A model generated the notes under the pieces. It saw only the letters and a program-made list of their open reading frames with translations, was not told the DNA's origin and searched no databases. A program made the position numbers and the translations under genes. DNA of 64,000 nt from an uncultured Piscinibacter sp. (GTDB lineage: Bacteria; Pseudomonadota; Gammaproteobacteria; Burkholderiales; Burkholderiaceae_C): assembly GCF_937952055.1 (NCBI RefSeq), contig NZ_CALFYO010000008.1, positions 62,001-126,000 of the forward strand, given 5' to 3'. Shown in pieces: positions 1 to 9,025 of the stretch; position 1 is the stretch's first letter; each line of letters begins with the position of its first letter.

Positions 1-348
1 GCGCCACCGGCCTTGCGGCGGGTGCGCAGTGTCCATGCCCGAATCAGGGGCGTCAACCGCGGGCAGATCGCAATTTTCGCGCCCACACCGGCCATCGGCG
101 ATGCCCGGTTACGGGCGATTCCACGGCACCGGAAAGGGCCCCCCGCCCTCGGCCCAGGCGCATGGCACGGGCCGCGCTTCGCAGTTACGCTGAAGTACGG
201 TGAAACAACATCGACTCCATGCACTCGGGGGGCTGCGGGCGCACCGTCTGCCGGTCCGGTGCTGTTGCGCCGATGCCGAAATCATTGATCATCGGGGCGC
301 GGGACCGCCGCGGCAGTCCACGCCCACAACGACAAAGGAGATGACCCC
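1..348. other. Non-coding stretch upstream of glgC
   Basis: No gene is supported here. A 91-codon open frame at 13-288 has arginine/proline-biased composition, no ribosome binding site and no recognisable domain. The stretch probably carries the glgC promoter, but I find no convincing -35/-10 pair. The only clear signal is the strong Shine-Dalgarno AAAGGAGATG just before the glgC ATG. A coding region ending left of the window cannot be excluded. Confidence 0.5.
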
Positions 349-1620
349 ATGAGTCCGAACGATCTGGCGCTCAGCCTGGACCTGCCCAAGCGCAGTGTGG
401 CCCTGGTGCTGGCCGGTGGCCGAGGCAGTCGGCTGAAGCACCTGACCGACCGGCGCGCCAAGCCGGCGGTCTACTTCGGCGGCAAGTTCCGCATCATCGA
501 CTTCGCGCTGTCCAATTGCCTGAACTCGGGGATCCGCCGCATCGGCGTGATCACGCAGTACAAGAGCCACAGCCTGATGCGCCACCTGCAGCGGGGCTGG
601 GCGTTCCTGAAGAGCGAGATGAACGAATTCGTCGATCTGATGCCCGCGCAGCAGCGCGTCGACGAGGAGAGTTGGTACCGCGGCACGGCCGACGCCGTGT
701 ACCAGAACCAGGACATCCTGGCCAGCTACGGTGCCGACTACATCGTTGTCCTCGCCGGCGACCACGTCTACAAGATGAACTACGCGCTGATGTTGGCCGA
801 TCACGTGGCCAAGGGGCGCGACTGCACGGTCGGCTGCATCGAGGTGCCACGCGCCGAGGCCACCGGCTTCGGCGTGATGGCGGTGGACAAGAACAACCTC
901 ATCGTCGACTTCGTCGAGAAGCCGGCCGATCCTCCTGCCATGCCCGGCAAGCCGGATCGCGCGCTGGCCAGCATGGGCATCTACGTGTTCAACGCACGCT
1001 ACCTCTACAGGGAACTGGAGCGGGACATCAACGACCCCAATTCGAGCCACGACTTCGGCAAGGACATCATTCCTCATGCGGTGCGCCAGGGCCAGGCGGT
1101 CGCCCATCCGTTCGACCTCAGCGCCGTCGGCACGCGGCACAACGAGGAGCCCTATTGGCGAGACGTCGGCACCATCGACGCCTATTGGGATGCCAACATC
1201 GACCTCACCGCCACCGACCCGCTGCTCAATCTGTACGACACCCGCTGGCCGATCTGGACCTACCAGCCGCAGCTGCCGCCGGCAAAGTTTGTGCACAACC
1301 AGGACGATCGGCGCGGCATGGCGATCGAGTCCATGGTCTCTGGCGGCTGCATCGTTTCGGGCCACGTGTTCCGTTCGGTGCTGTTTTCCAGCGTGCGCGT
1401 GCACTCCTTCGCCAGCGTGAACTGGGCGGTGCTGCTGCCCGGGGTGCAGGTCGGTCGCGGCGCGCGGCTGACGCGCGTGGTGGTCGACCGCGGTTGCGTC
1501 ATTCCAGACGGCATGGCCATCGGCGAAGATGCCGCCAGCGACGCGGAGAATTTCTACCGCTCCGACAACGGCATCACGCTGGTCACCCGCGAGATGCTCG
1601 CCAAGCTCGAGGAACGCTGA
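349..1620 (+). CDS. glgC: Glucose-1-phosphate adenylyltransferase (ADP-glucose pyrophosphorylase)
   Basis: Converts glucose-1-phosphate and ATP to ADP-glucose and pyrophosphate, the committed step of bacterial glycogen synthesis in the cytoplasm. The 423-aa length is normal for GlgC. The N-terminus carries the nucleotidyltransferase signature LAGGRGSRL followed by KPAVYFGGKFRIIDF. The mid-region holds the VGCIEVP and VDFVEKP segments, and the C-terminus has a left-handed beta-helix pattern (SGGCIVSGHVF, SSVRVHSFASVN). The ATG at 349 follows an AAAGGAG site. The next gene, glgA, starts 3 bp after the stop, so the two form a translationally close glgCA operon. No branching enzyme (GlgB) or phosphorylase (GlgP) lies in the window. 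Allosteric control by glycolytic intermediates is expected from the family, not shown here. Confidence 0.96.
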   Translation: MSPNDLALSLDLPKRSVALVLAGGRGSRLKHLTDRRAKPAVYFGGKFRIIDFALSNCLNSGIRRIGVITQYKSHSLMRHLQRGWAFLKSEMNEFVDLMPAQQRVDEESWYRGTADAVYQNQDILASYGADYIVVLAGDHVYKMNYALMLADHVAKGRDCTVGCIEVPRAEATGFGVMAVDKNNLIVDFVEKPADPPAMPGKPDRALASMGIYVFNARYLYRELERDINDPNSSHDFGKDIIPHAVRQGQAVAHPFDLSAVGTRHNEEPYWRDVGTIDAYWDANIDLTATDPLLNLYDTRWPIWTYQPQLPPAKFVHNQDDRRGMAIESMVSGGCIVSGHVFRSVLFSSVRVHSFASVNWAVLLPGVQVGRGARLTRVVVDRGCVIPDGMAIGEDAASDAENFYRSDNGITLVTREMLAKLEER

Positions 1621-1623
1621 ACG

Positions 1624-3081
1624 ATGAGAGTGCTGCATGCGGCGGCGGAGGTCTTTCCGCTGGTCAAGACGGGGGGGCTGGCCGACGTGGTGGGTGCGTT
1701 GCCGCAGGCCCTGGCCCGCGCCGGCGCCGACGTGCGGCTGGTGCTGCCCGGCTACCCGACCATCGTCGACGCGGTGCTGCACCAGAAGACGCTCGTCGAA
1801 CTGGGGCCGCTGTTTGGTGCCGGTCGCGTCGCGCTGCGCCTTGGCACCATGCCCTACAGCCATGTGCCCGCGTACGTGGTCGACGCACCCTACCTGTACC
1901 GGCGCAGCGGCGGCCCCTACCAGGCCGGCGACGGCAGCGAATGGGCCGACAACCTGCAACGATTCGCGCTGCTGGGCTGGATGGCGGCCCACCTGGCCGC
2001 TGGCGAGATGGACCCCGACTGGGCACCCGACCTGCTCCACGGACACGACTGGCATGCCGGCATGGCGTGCGCCTACATGGCGGCCCACCCGGGCACGACG
2101 GCGCCTTCGGTGTTCACGGTGCACAACCTCGCCTTCCAGGGGCTGTTCCCGCCGCAGGACTTCGCCCAGCTGGGCCTGCCGCTGCGCTTCATGCAGTCGC
2201 ACGGGGTGGAGTTCCACGGCCAGCTGTCGTTCATGAAGGCGGGCCTGAAGTACGCGCAGCGGGTCACCACGGTGAGCCCGACCTACGCGAACGAGATCGC
2301 CACGCATGAGCTCGGCTGCGGGCTCGACGGTGTGATCCGCAGCCGCGGGGCCGACGTCAGCGGCATCCTCAACGGTGTGGACGGCTCGGTGTGGAACCCC
2401 GCCGCCGACAGCAGCCTGGCCGCGCGCTACTCGCCGCAGGACCTGGCCGGCAAGGCGAGGAACAAGGCGGCGCTGCAGAAGGAAGTGGGCGTCGAGGCGA
2501 AGGTGGGGGCGCCGTTGTTCGGGGTGGTCAGCCGCCTGACGCCGCAGAAGGGGCTCGACCTGGTGCTGGCTGCCCTGCCGGCGCTGCTGCGCCAGGGTGC
2601 CCAGCTCGTGCTGCAGGGCACCGGTGACCCCGTGCTCGAAGCAGCCTTCACCGCGGCGGCGTTCTCGCACCCGTCGCAGGTGGCGGTGCGCATCGGGTAC
2701 GACGAGAGCTTCGCGCACCGCCTGATCGCCGGCGCCGACGTGATCATGGTGCCCTCGCGCTTCGAGCCCTGCGGGTTGACGCAGTTGTATGGCTTGCGCT
2801 ACGGCACGCTGCCGCTGGTGCGGCGCGTCGGCGGCCTGGTCGATACCGTGGTGGACGCCAGCGAGGAGGCGGTGCGCGAAGGACGCGCCACGGGATTCGC
2901 CTTCGACGCCTCGACGCCAGCGGCGCTGGAGGCCGCCATGCAGCGGGCCGTGCAGGCCTACGCGCAGCCGGAACTCTGGCGCCGCCTCATGGTGACGGCG
3001 ATGGCGCAGGACTTCTCCTGGGACGGCGCGGCGGGCCACTACTTGGCGCTGTACCGTGCACTGGTGCCGGAGCGTCAATAG
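1624..3081 (+). CDS. glgA: Glycogen synthase (ADP-glucose type)
   Basis: A GT5 family retaining glycosyltransferase that extends alpha-1,4-glucan from ADP-glucose in the cytoplasm. The 485-aa length fits. The ADP-glucose-binding loop KTGGLADV is present near residue 16 (MRVLHAAAEVFPLVKTGG), followed by HGHDWHAG and VHNLAFQG. The C-terminal lobe has VSRLTPQKGLDLV and the acidic motif SRFEPCGLTQLYGLRYGTLP, which contains the glutamate and Cys/Gly signature of GlgA. It starts 3 bp after glgC, which explains why no separate promoter is visible. Its product pool links to the maltodextrin regulon about 6 kb downstream through glucose phosphates. Confidence 0.96.
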   Translation: MRVLHAAAEVFPLVKTGGLADVVGALPQALARAGADVRLVLPGYPTIVDAVLHQKTLVELGPLFGAGRVALRLGTMPYSHVPAYVVDAPYLYRRSGGPYQAGDGSEWADNLQRFALLGWMAAHLAAGEMDPDWAPDLLHGHDWHAGMACAYMAAHPGTTAPSVFTVHNLAFQGLFPPQDFAQLGLPLRFMQSHGVEFHGQLSFMKAGLKYAQRVTTVSPTYANEIATHELGCGLDGVIRSRGADVSGILNGVDGSVWNPAADSSLAARYSPQDLAGKARNKAALQKEVGVEAKVGAPLFGVVSRLTPQKGLDLVLAALPALLRQGAQLVLQGTGDPVLEAAFTAAAFSHPSQVAVRIGYDESFAHRLIAGADVIMVPSRFEPCGLTQLYGLRYGTLPLVRRVGGLVDTVVDASEEAVREGRATGFAFDASTPAALEAAMQRAVQAYAQPELWRRLMVTAMAQDFSWDGAAGHYLALYRALVPERQ

Positions 3082-3162
3082 TTCACGGTCTGTGCCGACA
3101 GGTCGCAGCACCCCCCCGGGCACGGGCTGCGCAACGACGCGGGCGATTTCCACAATGCCCGC

Positions 3163-3420
3163 ATGAGCAAAACCAGCAGCCGCTACAAGGACACCCAGGT
3201 CTTCGACTGGGAGGCCGAACCGCACGACGAGCGCCCGAGCGAGTTCGCGCAGAGCACCGGCTACCAGTTGCACTCCGGCTTCTGCGTCGCGCCGGTGACG
3301 AGCTCGAGACGCCACCGCAGCGGCGGTGGCAGTGGCCTCGTCCTGTGGTTGATGATCGGCGGCGTGTTGGGCCTGGGTGTGGCCGGGCTGTTCGGTCTGA
3401 TGAGCCTCGTACGCGCCTGA
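3163..3420 (+). CDS. Small hypothetical protein with one C-terminal membrane segment
   Basis: An 85-aa product I do not recognise. The first ~55 residues are polar and charged, followed by a Ser/Gly/Arg-rich linker. Near residues 58-82 there is one hydrophobic helix (LVLWLMIGGVLGLGVAGLFGL), which suggests a tail-anchored inner-membrane protein. There is no clear Shine-Dalgarno before the ATG. It lies 81 bp after glgA on the same strand and could be read through from it. Codon bias matches its neighbours, and a minus-strand alternative frame in the same place looks worse. Confidence 0.6.
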   Translation: MSKTSSRYKDTQVFDWEAEPHDERPSEFAQSTGYQLHSGFCVAPVTSSRRHRSGGGSGLVLWLMIGGVLGLGVAGLFGLMSLVRA

Positions 3421-3430
3421 ACGGAGCGGC

Positions 3431-3754
3431 TCAAACCCACCATGCCGACAGCGCGGGCACGGAGCGCCTGAGGAAGGCCGTCGAGGGCGTCGGGGCCTTG
3501 AAGTAGCCCCGGTCGAGGTCGGCGCAGATGGCCGCGAACCAGGCCGAGCCGGTGCCGGCCGCATAAACGCGGATCTCCCCGGTGGAGCGGCGCCGCAGCG
3601 AGACGATGCCGCCGCCGAGCCCGAGCAACTGGCTGATGCCCGAGTGCGCATCCTCCTCGATGTCGAAGTCTCGAACTTCCAGTCCGCGGCAGGCGAGCAA
3701 GCGCTGCAGGGCCTGGATCTTGTCACCGCCGGTGTCGTGGATCATGCGTGCCAT
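3431..3754 (-). CDS. Hypothetical protein, 107 aa
   Basis: Unrecognised small soluble protein. I chose the ATG at 3754 because a GGAG-type ribosome site lies about 10 bp upstream; a longer open frame to 4261 runs into the opposite frame of the next gene and has no such site. The protein begins MARMIHDTGGDKIQALQRLLA, continues with an acidic stretch, then a Gly-rich turn (LLGLGGGIVSLRRRSTGEIRVY) and an aromatic C-terminus. No signal peptide or membrane helix. It converges with the small membrane-protein gene on the other strand, 10 bp away. Function unknown. Confidence 0.6.
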   Translation of the reverse strand: MARMIHDTGGDKIQALQRLLACRGLEVRDFDIEEDAHSGISQLLGLGGGIVSLRRRSTGEIRVYAAGTGSAWFAAICADLDRGYFKAPTPSTAFLRRSVPALSAWWV

Positions 3755-3851
3755 CGTCGTCGCTCCGTCTCGTTGCGCGGCCGGTGAGCCGATGCGACGG
3801 ATTGTTCGCCTCGAGTGGGCGACGGCACATCCCCAAGGGGTGGGTGCGAAG

Positions 3852-4469
3852 CTAGGGGGACGAAGTGGCCCGTTGCCGTGCCAGATCGCGCGTGTACTGT
3901 GCCTCGAAGGCCCGCTTGGCGCGGATGTAGTGGTTGGCGCACTCCAGCGTGGCGGCGTCGGCGCAGCCCGGCGGCTTGCGGTAGCTGGCGGCGAAGGCCT
4001 GCTCCATGCGCTCGGCATCGCTCGCGGCGTTGCGCCGCGCCGCTTCGGCGAGGCGCTGCTCCTCGCGCAGCCGCTCGATGCGCAGGCGTTCCTCCTGCGC
4101 CGCCAGGCGCTGCCGATCGACCGCCTCACGCTGCTCGGCCTCGAGTTGCTGCTGGTTCTCGCGCGCGATGCGCTCGATCTCGGCCGCCGTAGCCCGGGCG
4201 TTCTCCTCGGCCGTGGCTCTGGCGCTCCAGCGCACGTACACCGCCGCGATCGCCGTGGCAACGAGCACGCCGATCATCACGGCAATGGCGAACTGCAGCG
4301 GCAGCGGCACGCTGATCGCCTCCCATCCGCGCTTGCGCTTGGGCACGTAGGGCATGCGCTTGAACGGCGTGGCGGCCGCCACCGCGACAGGCTTGGTCGG
4401 TTCGGTGCGCGGACCTGCATCGGCCGCATTCGGCTTGGTAGGGACGGCGTCGGGATCCTGCGCGGTCAT
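3852..4469 (-). CDS. Membrane-anchored coiled-coil protein, hypothetical
   Basis: 205 aa. A proline-rich cytoplasmic N-terminus is followed by one membrane helix (around residues 55-80: LPLQFAIAVMIGVLVATAIAAVY). A long Glu/Arg/Ala/Gln coiled coil follows (about 85-150), then a short Cys-containing tail (PPGCADAATLECANHY) whose two cysteines could form a disulfide in the periplasm. The ATG at 4469 overlaps the stop of the upstream SRAP gene by 4 bp (ATGA), so translation is probably coupled. The function cannot be named from sequence. The coiled coil on the outer face suggests a scaffolding or envelope role, which is inference only. Confidence 0.7.
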   Translation of the reverse strand: MTAQDPDAVPTKPNAADAGPRTEPTKPVAVAAATPFKRMPYVPKRKRGWEAISVPLPLQFAIAVMIGVLVATAIAAVYVRWSARATAEENARATAAEIERIARENQQQLEAEQREAVDRQRLAAQEERLRIERLREEQRLAEAARRNAASDAERMEQAFAASYRKPPGCADAATLECANHYIRAKRAFEAQYTRDLARQRATSSP

Positions 4470-5137
4470 TGGCGCGAGTCTACGGCGGCCGGAACGGCGT
4501 CGAACGCATAGTCCTCGGACAATCGCAACAAGCTGCGTGCATCGGAGATGGTGCCGTGCAGCCAGAGGTCGACATCCTCGAGTTCGAGCGGGATCACCGA
4601 ACGCTTGTCCTGCCGATCGGGCGGCAGCTTCGGGTCGGGCTTGTGCATGCGGCGCATCAGCGGGTGGTGATCGGCATTGAGCGTGAGCATGGTGTAGCTC
4701 TCGACCAGTTCGCCGCTGGCGCGGTCGACCCAGGTGTTCCACAGACCGGCCAGACCCCAGGGCGCGCCGTCGGTGCGGCGGAACCGCCACCAGACGTTCC
4801 TGCCGCTCTCCCAGTTCGGCTCGTCGAACGACCAGGCCGGGATGATGCAGCGCTTGCCGTGCTTCCACGGGTCCTTGAAGGTGGCCTTGTCGGCGAGTTC
4901 CTCGCTGCGCGCATTGCAGGTGGAGTAGGTCAGCCTGGGCGTCTTGGCGAACCAGGGCACCAGTCCCCATTGGCCGACCACCAGTTCACGCGCAGGCTCG
5001 CTGCAGTCACGCGCCGCGCGGATGAAGGCGCCTGGGCGCTGCGGGAAGATCTCGCCGCCTTGCCACGGCGTGTCGCGACCCAGGTGCCAGGCCCGCTCGA
5101 TCGCGGCGGCTTCGGGAGAGACGTAGCGGGTGCACAT
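4466..5137 (-). CDS. SRAP-domain DNA-protein crosslink protein (YedK/HMCES family)
   Basis: SRAP (SOS response-associated peptidase) proteins bind abasic sites in single-stranded DNA and form a covalent thiazolidine link through Cys2, shielding the site. The 223-aa product begins MCTRYVSP, giving the required Cys2 once Met1 is removed. The conserved Asn is N75 (STCNARSEE) and a Glu sits in SFDE near residue 106. The C-terminal His lies in ADHHPLMRRMHK. The sequence departs from the commonest MCGR...GFYEW form, so it belongs to a divergent subgroup. It is followed by a coupled membrane coiled-coil gene. tRNA-Ser lies 37 bp upstream on the same strand. Confidence 0.88.
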   Translation of the reverse strand: MCTRYVSPEAAAIERAWHLGRDTPWQGGEIFPQRPGAFIRAARDCSEPARELVVGQWGLVPWFAKTPRLTYSTCNARSEELADKATFKDPWKHGKRCIIPAWSFDEPNWESGRNVWWRFRRTDGAPWGLAGLWNTWVDRASGELVESYTMLTLNADHHPLMRRMHKPDPKLPPDRQDKRSVIPLELEDVDLWLHGTISDARSLLRLSEDYAFDAVPAAVDSRQ

Positions 5138-5174
5138 GCGGCCGAAGTGTCAGCCGGCGACGGACAGCGGTGGC

Positions 5175-5261
5175 GGAGAGAGCGGGATTCGAACCCGCGG
5201 TGGGCTGTTAACCCACACACGCTTTCCAGGCGTGCGACTTAAACCACTCATCCATCTCTCC
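5175..5261 (-). tRNA. tRNA-Ser (anticodon GGA)
   Basis: Read on the minus strand the 87-nt RNA starts GGAGAGATGG and ends CCCGCTCTCTCC. It folds with a fully paired 7-bp acceptor stem (GGAGAGA with TCTCTCC). The anticodon arm is CACGC-CTGGAAA-GCGTG (anticodon GGA, reading UCC/UCU). A long variable arm is closed by TGTGGG...CCCACC, as expected for type-II serine tRNAs. The T arm is CGGGTTCGAATCCCG. The 3' CCA is not encoded: after ...TCTCC the discriminator base is followed by other sequence. It lies 26 bp downstream of the SPFH gene and may be cotranscribed with it. Confidence 0.95.
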
Positions 5262-5287
5262 GGAACCCGCGAGTTTATCGCATGCCC

Positions 5288-6205
5288 TCAGGCCGGCCCG
5301 GGGCCCTTGGCCTTGAGCAAAGCCATCGCCGTGCCGATCAGCGCCGACACTTCGCTCATGTTGCCGGGCACGATCATGGTGTTGTTCTTCTGCGCAAGAT
5401 GCGCATAGGCGTCCACCGCCTTCTCGGCCACCTTCAACTGCACTGCCTGCTCGCCGCCCGGCGACTGGATCGCCGCGGCGATCTTGCGGATGGCGTCGGC
5501 GGTCGCGTCGGCCACCGCGGTGATCGCCGCGGCCTCGCCCTGAGCCTTGTTGATCTCGGCCTGCCGCTCGCCTTCGGAACGCGCGATCGAGGCCTCGCGC
5601 TCGCCGGTGGCGATGTTGATCTGCTCCTGCTTGCGGCCTTCGGAGGCGGCGATCAGCGCGCGCTTCTCGCGCTCGGCGGTGATCTGCGCTTGCATGGCAC
5701 GCAGGATCTCTGCCGGCGGCGTGAGGTCCTTGATCTCGTAGCGCAGCACCTTCACGCCCCAGTTGGCGGCCGCGTCGTCGAGCGCGCTGATCACCGAAGC
5801 GTTGATCGCGTCGCGCTCCTCGAAGGTCTTGTCCAGCTCCATCTTGCCGATCACCGAGCGCAGCAGCGTCTGCGCGAGCTGCGTGATCGCCACCACGTAG
5901 TTGCTCGAGCCGTAGCTCGCGCGCATCGGGTCGGTGATCTGGAAGTAGATGATGCCGTCGACCTGCAACTGCGTGTTGTCCTTCGTGATGCAGACCTGGC
6001 TGGGTACATCCAGCGGCACCTCCTTGAGCGAGTGCTTGTAGGCGACGCGCTCGATGAAGGGCACGACGAACTTCAGGCCCGGCGTGAGCGTGCGGTCGAA
6101 CTTTCCGAGGCGCTCGACCACCCAGGCATGCTGCTGCGGCACGATCTTGAAGGTGCGGACGATGAAGATGCCGGCGATGATGGCGAGGACCAGGGCGATT
6201 TCCAT
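5288..6205 (-). CDS. qmcA: SPFH/Band-7 membrane protein (stomatin/QmcA type)
   Basis: A 305-aa inner-membrane scaffold of the SPFH family; such proteins form large cages and are linked to membrane-protein quality control through FtsH. One N-terminal membrane helix (MEIALVLAIIAGIFIVRTF) is followed by the Band-7 domain (VERLGKFDRTLTPGLKFVVPF...). A long Ala/Glu/Arg-rich helical region comes next (RAMQAQITAEREKRALIAASEG and onward to ~240) and then a short conserved tail. Partner gene nfeD lies 21 bp upstream in the same operon, the standard pairing for this family. The QmcA assignment is by length and architecture; other stomatin-like names are possible. Confidence 0.92.
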   Translation of the reverse strand: MEIALVLAIIAGIFIVRTFKIVPQQHAWVVERLGKFDRTLTPGLKFVVPFIERVAYKHSLKEVPLDVPSQVCITKDNTQLQVDGIIYFQITDPMRASYGSSNYVVAITQLAQTLLRSVIGKMELDKTFEERDAINASVISALDDAAANWGVKVLRYEIKDLTPPAEILRAMQAQITAEREKRALIAASEGRKQEQINIATGEREASIARSEGERQAEINKAQGEAAAITAVADATADAIRKIAAAIQSPGGEQAVQLKVAEKAVDAYAHLAQKNNTMIVPGNMSEVSALIGTAMALLKAKGPGPA

Positions 6206-6226
6206 GGAGGAGGCCTTCGGTGGAGG

Positions 6227-6667
6227 TCAGTGAGAGGAAGAGGGGGAGAGCACCAGCCAGTTGCCCTCGACGGCGGTGACACGGTGTTCGCCGGGCTGGG
6301 GCACGGCGCCCGGCGCGAGGCGCGCCGTCCACTGCGTGCCACGGTAGTTGACGCGCGCCGTGCCGTCGCTGCCCCAGGCCTCGACCTGCACGCGCTCGCC
6401 GATGTCGAGGTTGACGTCGCGGTTGCGGTCGGACGGCGCCGAGCGAGGCTGTCGCGCGCGCTTCCAGTGCCACAGCGCCGTCGCCGCGGCGCCCACCAGC
6501 GCGGCCGCCACGACCTGACTCGTGGCCGCGAGGCCCAGTTGCGCGGCGACCGCGCCGGCCGCCAGTCCCAGCGCGATCATCAGCAGGTAGAAGGTGCCGG
6601 TGGCCAGTTCGGCCGCGACGGCCACCCCGGCGGCAACCCACCAGAGCGTGGTGGCGGACAGGTCCAT
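6227..6667 (-). CDS. NfeD family membrane protein
   Basis: 146 aa. The ATG at 6667 is preferred over a longer frame to 6709 because GAGGAA lies just upstream and the protein then begins MDLSATTLWWVAAGVAVA, directly into the first membrane helix. Three hydrophobic segments fill residues ~8-75. They are followed by a C-terminal OB-fold-like domain (LDIGERVQVEAWGSDGTARVNYRGTQW), the NfeD module. NfeD proteins partner with SPFH proteins; the partner is the next gene. This is the short form without the N-terminal ClpP-like protease domain. Confidence 0.9.
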   Translation of the reverse strand: MDLSATTLWWVAAGVAVAAELATGTFYLLMIALGLAAGAVAAQLGLAATSQVVAAALVGAAATALWHWKRARQPRSAPSDRNRDVNLDIGERVQVEAWGSDGTARVNYRGTQWTARLAPGAVPQPGEHRVTAVEGNWLVLSPSSSH

Positions 6668-6760
6668 GCAAAGTTCCTCGGAGGCTGATGGCGCGCAGTG
6701 TACGGTCACCGGCAGGCCCTACACTTCGCGCTCCCGCGTTCTGCCACCCCGAGGCTTGCC

Positions 6761-9025
6761 ATGCTGCGCTTCCGATTCCCCATCGTCATCATCGACGAGG
6801 ACTACCGCTCGGAGAACACCTCCGGACTGGGCATCCGCGCCCTCGCGCAGGCGATCGAGAAGGAAGGATTCGAGGTGCTGGGCGCGACCAGCTACGGCGA
6901 CCTGAGCCAGTTCGCGCAGCAGCAGAGTCGTGCCAGTGCGTTCATCCTGTCGATCGACGACGAGGAGTTCACCGCTGGCCCGGACCTCGACCCGGCGGTG
7001 GTGAACCTGCGCAAGTTCATCCAGGAGATCCGCTTCAAGAACGCCGACATCCCGATCTACCTCTACGGCGAGACGCGCACTTCGCAGCACCTTCCCAACG
7101 ACATCCTGCGCGAGTTGCACGGCTTCATCCACATGTTCGAGGACACGCCGGAGTTCGTGGCGCGCCACATCATCCGCGAGGCCACGAGCTACATGGACGG
7201 GCTGGCGCCGCCGTTCTTCAAGGCGCTGATGGACTACGCGCAGGACGGCTCCTACTCCTGGCATTGCCCGGGCCACTCCGGCGGCGTGGCCTTCCTGAAG
7301 AGCCCGGTGGGTCGCATGTTCCACCAGTTCTTCGGCGAGAACATGCTGCGTGCCGACGTCTGCAACGCGGTCGAGGAACTCGGCCAGCTGCTCGACCACA
7401 CCGGTCCGGTGGCGGCCTCGGAGCGCAACGCGGCGCGCATCTTCAACGCCGATCACTGCTTCTTCGTCACCAACGGCACGAGCACGAGCAACAAGATGGT
7501 CTGGCACCATGCGGTGGCGCCCGGCGACGTGGTGGTGGTGGACCGCAATTGCCACAAGTCCATCCTGCACTCGATCATCATGACCGGCGCGGTGCCGGTG
7601 TTCCTGCCGCCGACGCGCAATCACTACGGCATCATCGGCCCGATCCCGGAGCGCGAGTTCACGCCCGAGGCGATCCGACGCAAGATCGCCGCCAACCCGC
7701 TGCTCGCCGGCGTCGACCCCGGCAAGGTCAAGCCGCGCATCCTCACGCTCACGCAGAGCACCTACGACGGCGTGCTCTACAACACCGAGACGATCAAGCA
7801 CACGCTGGACGGCTACATCGACACGCTGCACTTCGACGAGGCCTGGTTGCCGCACGCGGCCTTCCACAAGTTCTACGGCAGCTACCACGCGATGGGCAAG
7901 AACCGCCCGCGGCCGAAGGACCAGCTGGTGTTCGCCACGCAGTCCACGCACAAGCTTCTCGCCGGCCTGAGCCAGGCCTCGCAGGTGCTGGTGCAGGATT
8001 CTCCTGGGCGCAAGCTCGACCGGCACCTGTTCAACGAGGCCTACCTGATGCACACCTCGACCAGCCCGCAGTACGCGATCATCGCCAGCTGCGACGTGGC
8101 CGCGGCGATGATGGAAGCACCCGGAGGCACCGCGCTGGTGGAGGAGAGCATCGTCGAGGCGCTCGACTTCCGACGCGCCATGCGCAAGGTCGAAAAGGAC
8201 TACGGCAAGGACTGGTGGTTCAAGGTCTGGGGTCCGGACAAGCTGGCTGGCGAAGGCATCGGTGCCAGTGCCGACTGGGTGCTCAAGGCCGGCGAGAAGT
8301 GGCACGGCTTCGGCGATCTCGCCGACGGCTTCAACCTGCTCGACCCGATCAAGAGCACCATCATCACGCCCGGGCTGGACGTCTCGGGCAAGTTCGCCAA
8401 GACCGGCATTCCGGCGTCCATCGTCACCAAGTTCCTCTCCGAGCACGGCGTGGTGGTCGAGAAGACCGGCCTGTACTCGTTCTTCATCATGTTCACCATC
8501 GGCATCACCAAGGGCCGGTGGAACACGCTGCTGACCGCGCTGCAGCAGTTCAAGGACGACTACGCGAAGAACCAGCCGATGTGGAAGATCCTGCCGGAGT
8601 TCTGCGCCCATCACCCGCGCTACGAGCGCATGGGCCTGCGCGACCTGTGCCAGAGCATCCACGAGATGTATGCCCGCGGCGACATCGCGCGGCTGACCAC
8701 CGAGATGTACCTGTCCGACCTGCATCCGGCGATGAAGCCGAGTGACGCCTACGCGCACATCGCGCAGCGGCGCACCGAGCGGGTCGACATCGATGCGCTG
8801 GAAGGGCGCATCACGACCGCGCTGCTGACACCGTACCCGCCGGGCATTCCGCTGCTGATCCCGGGCGAGCGCTTCAACAAGAAGATCGTCGACTACCTGA
8901 AGTTCACGCGCGAGTTCAATGCCGCCTTCCCGGGCTTCGACACCGATGTGCACGGCCTCGTCGAGGACGAGGACGGTGCGCCGGGCGCACCGCGCCGCTA
9001 CTACGTGGACTGCGTGCAGGCCTGA
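6761..9025 (+). CDS. Orn/Lys/Arg decarboxylase, PLP fold type I, inducible type
   Basis: Large PLP-dependent basic amino-acid decarboxylase, 754 aa, the size of AdiA/CadA/SpeF-type enzymes. It produces agmatine, cadaverine or putrescine and consumes a proton. Domains in order: a flavodoxin-like N-terminal wing (about 1-140), the PLP core beginning YSWHCPGHSGGVAF, and a C-terminal domain with DPIKSTIITPGLDVSG and ending TPYPPGIPLLIPGER. The PLP lysine is K398 in TQSTHKLLAGLSQAS. GAGG at -10 supports the ATG at 6761 over an earlier in-frame codon. Substrate cannot be fixed by eye; arginine or lysine is most likely. If it makes agmatine or putrescine, it would feed the polyamine genes near 40-60 kb. 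Confidence 0.93.
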   Translation: MLRFRFPIVIIDEDYRSENTSGLGIRALAQAIEKEGFEVLGATSYGDLSQFAQQQSRASAFILSIDDEEFTAGPDLDPAVVNLRKFIQEIRFKNADIPIYLYGETRTSQHLPNDILRELHGFIHMFEDTPEFVARHIIREATSYMDGLAPPFFKALMDYAQDGSYSWHCPGHSGGVAFLKSPVGRMFHQFFGENMLRADVCNAVEELGQLLDHTGPVAASERNAARIFNADHCFFVTNGTSTSNKMVWHHAVAPGDVVVVDRNCHKSILHSIIMTGAVPVFLPPTRNHYGIIGPIPEREFTPEAIRRKIAANPLLAGVDPGKVKPRILTLTQSTYDGVLYNTETIKHTLDGYIDTLHFDEAWLPHAAFHKFYGSYHAMGKNRPRPKDQLVFATQSTHKLLAGLSQASQVLVQDSPGRKLDRHLFNEAYLMHTSTSPQYAIIASCDVAAAMMEAPGGTALVEESIVEALDFRRAMRKVEKDYGKDWWFKVWGPDKLAGEGIGASADWVLKAGEKWHGFGDLADGFNLLDPIKSTIITPGLDVSGKFAKTGIPASIVTKFLSEHGVVVEKTGLYSFFIMFTIGITKGRWNTLLTALQQFKDDYAKNQPMWKILPEFCAHHPRYERMGLRDLCQSIHEMYARGDIARLTTEMYLSDLHPAMKPSDAYAHIAQRRTERVDIDALEGRITTALLTPYPPGIPLLIPGERFNKKIVDYLKFTREFNAAFPGFDTDVHGLVEDEDGAPGAPRRYYVDCVQA

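Noticed and set aside
163..178. Sigma-54-like element TGGCAC...GC upstream of glgC
   Set aside because: GG and GC spacing is right, but the conserved TT before GC is missing (reads GC), so the match is not convincing.
13..288. Open frame of 91 codons upstream of glgC
   Set aside because: No ribosome site or domain, and composition is that of a GC-rich chance frame.
289..3726. Very long minus-strand open frame opposite glgC-glgA
   Set aside because: It is the antisense shadow of two well-supported genes, with a His/Arg/Val-rich low-information translation.
5175..5261. tRNA-Ser as an integration site for a mobile element
   Set aside because: No integrase gene and no partial repeat of the tRNA 3' end was seen on either side.
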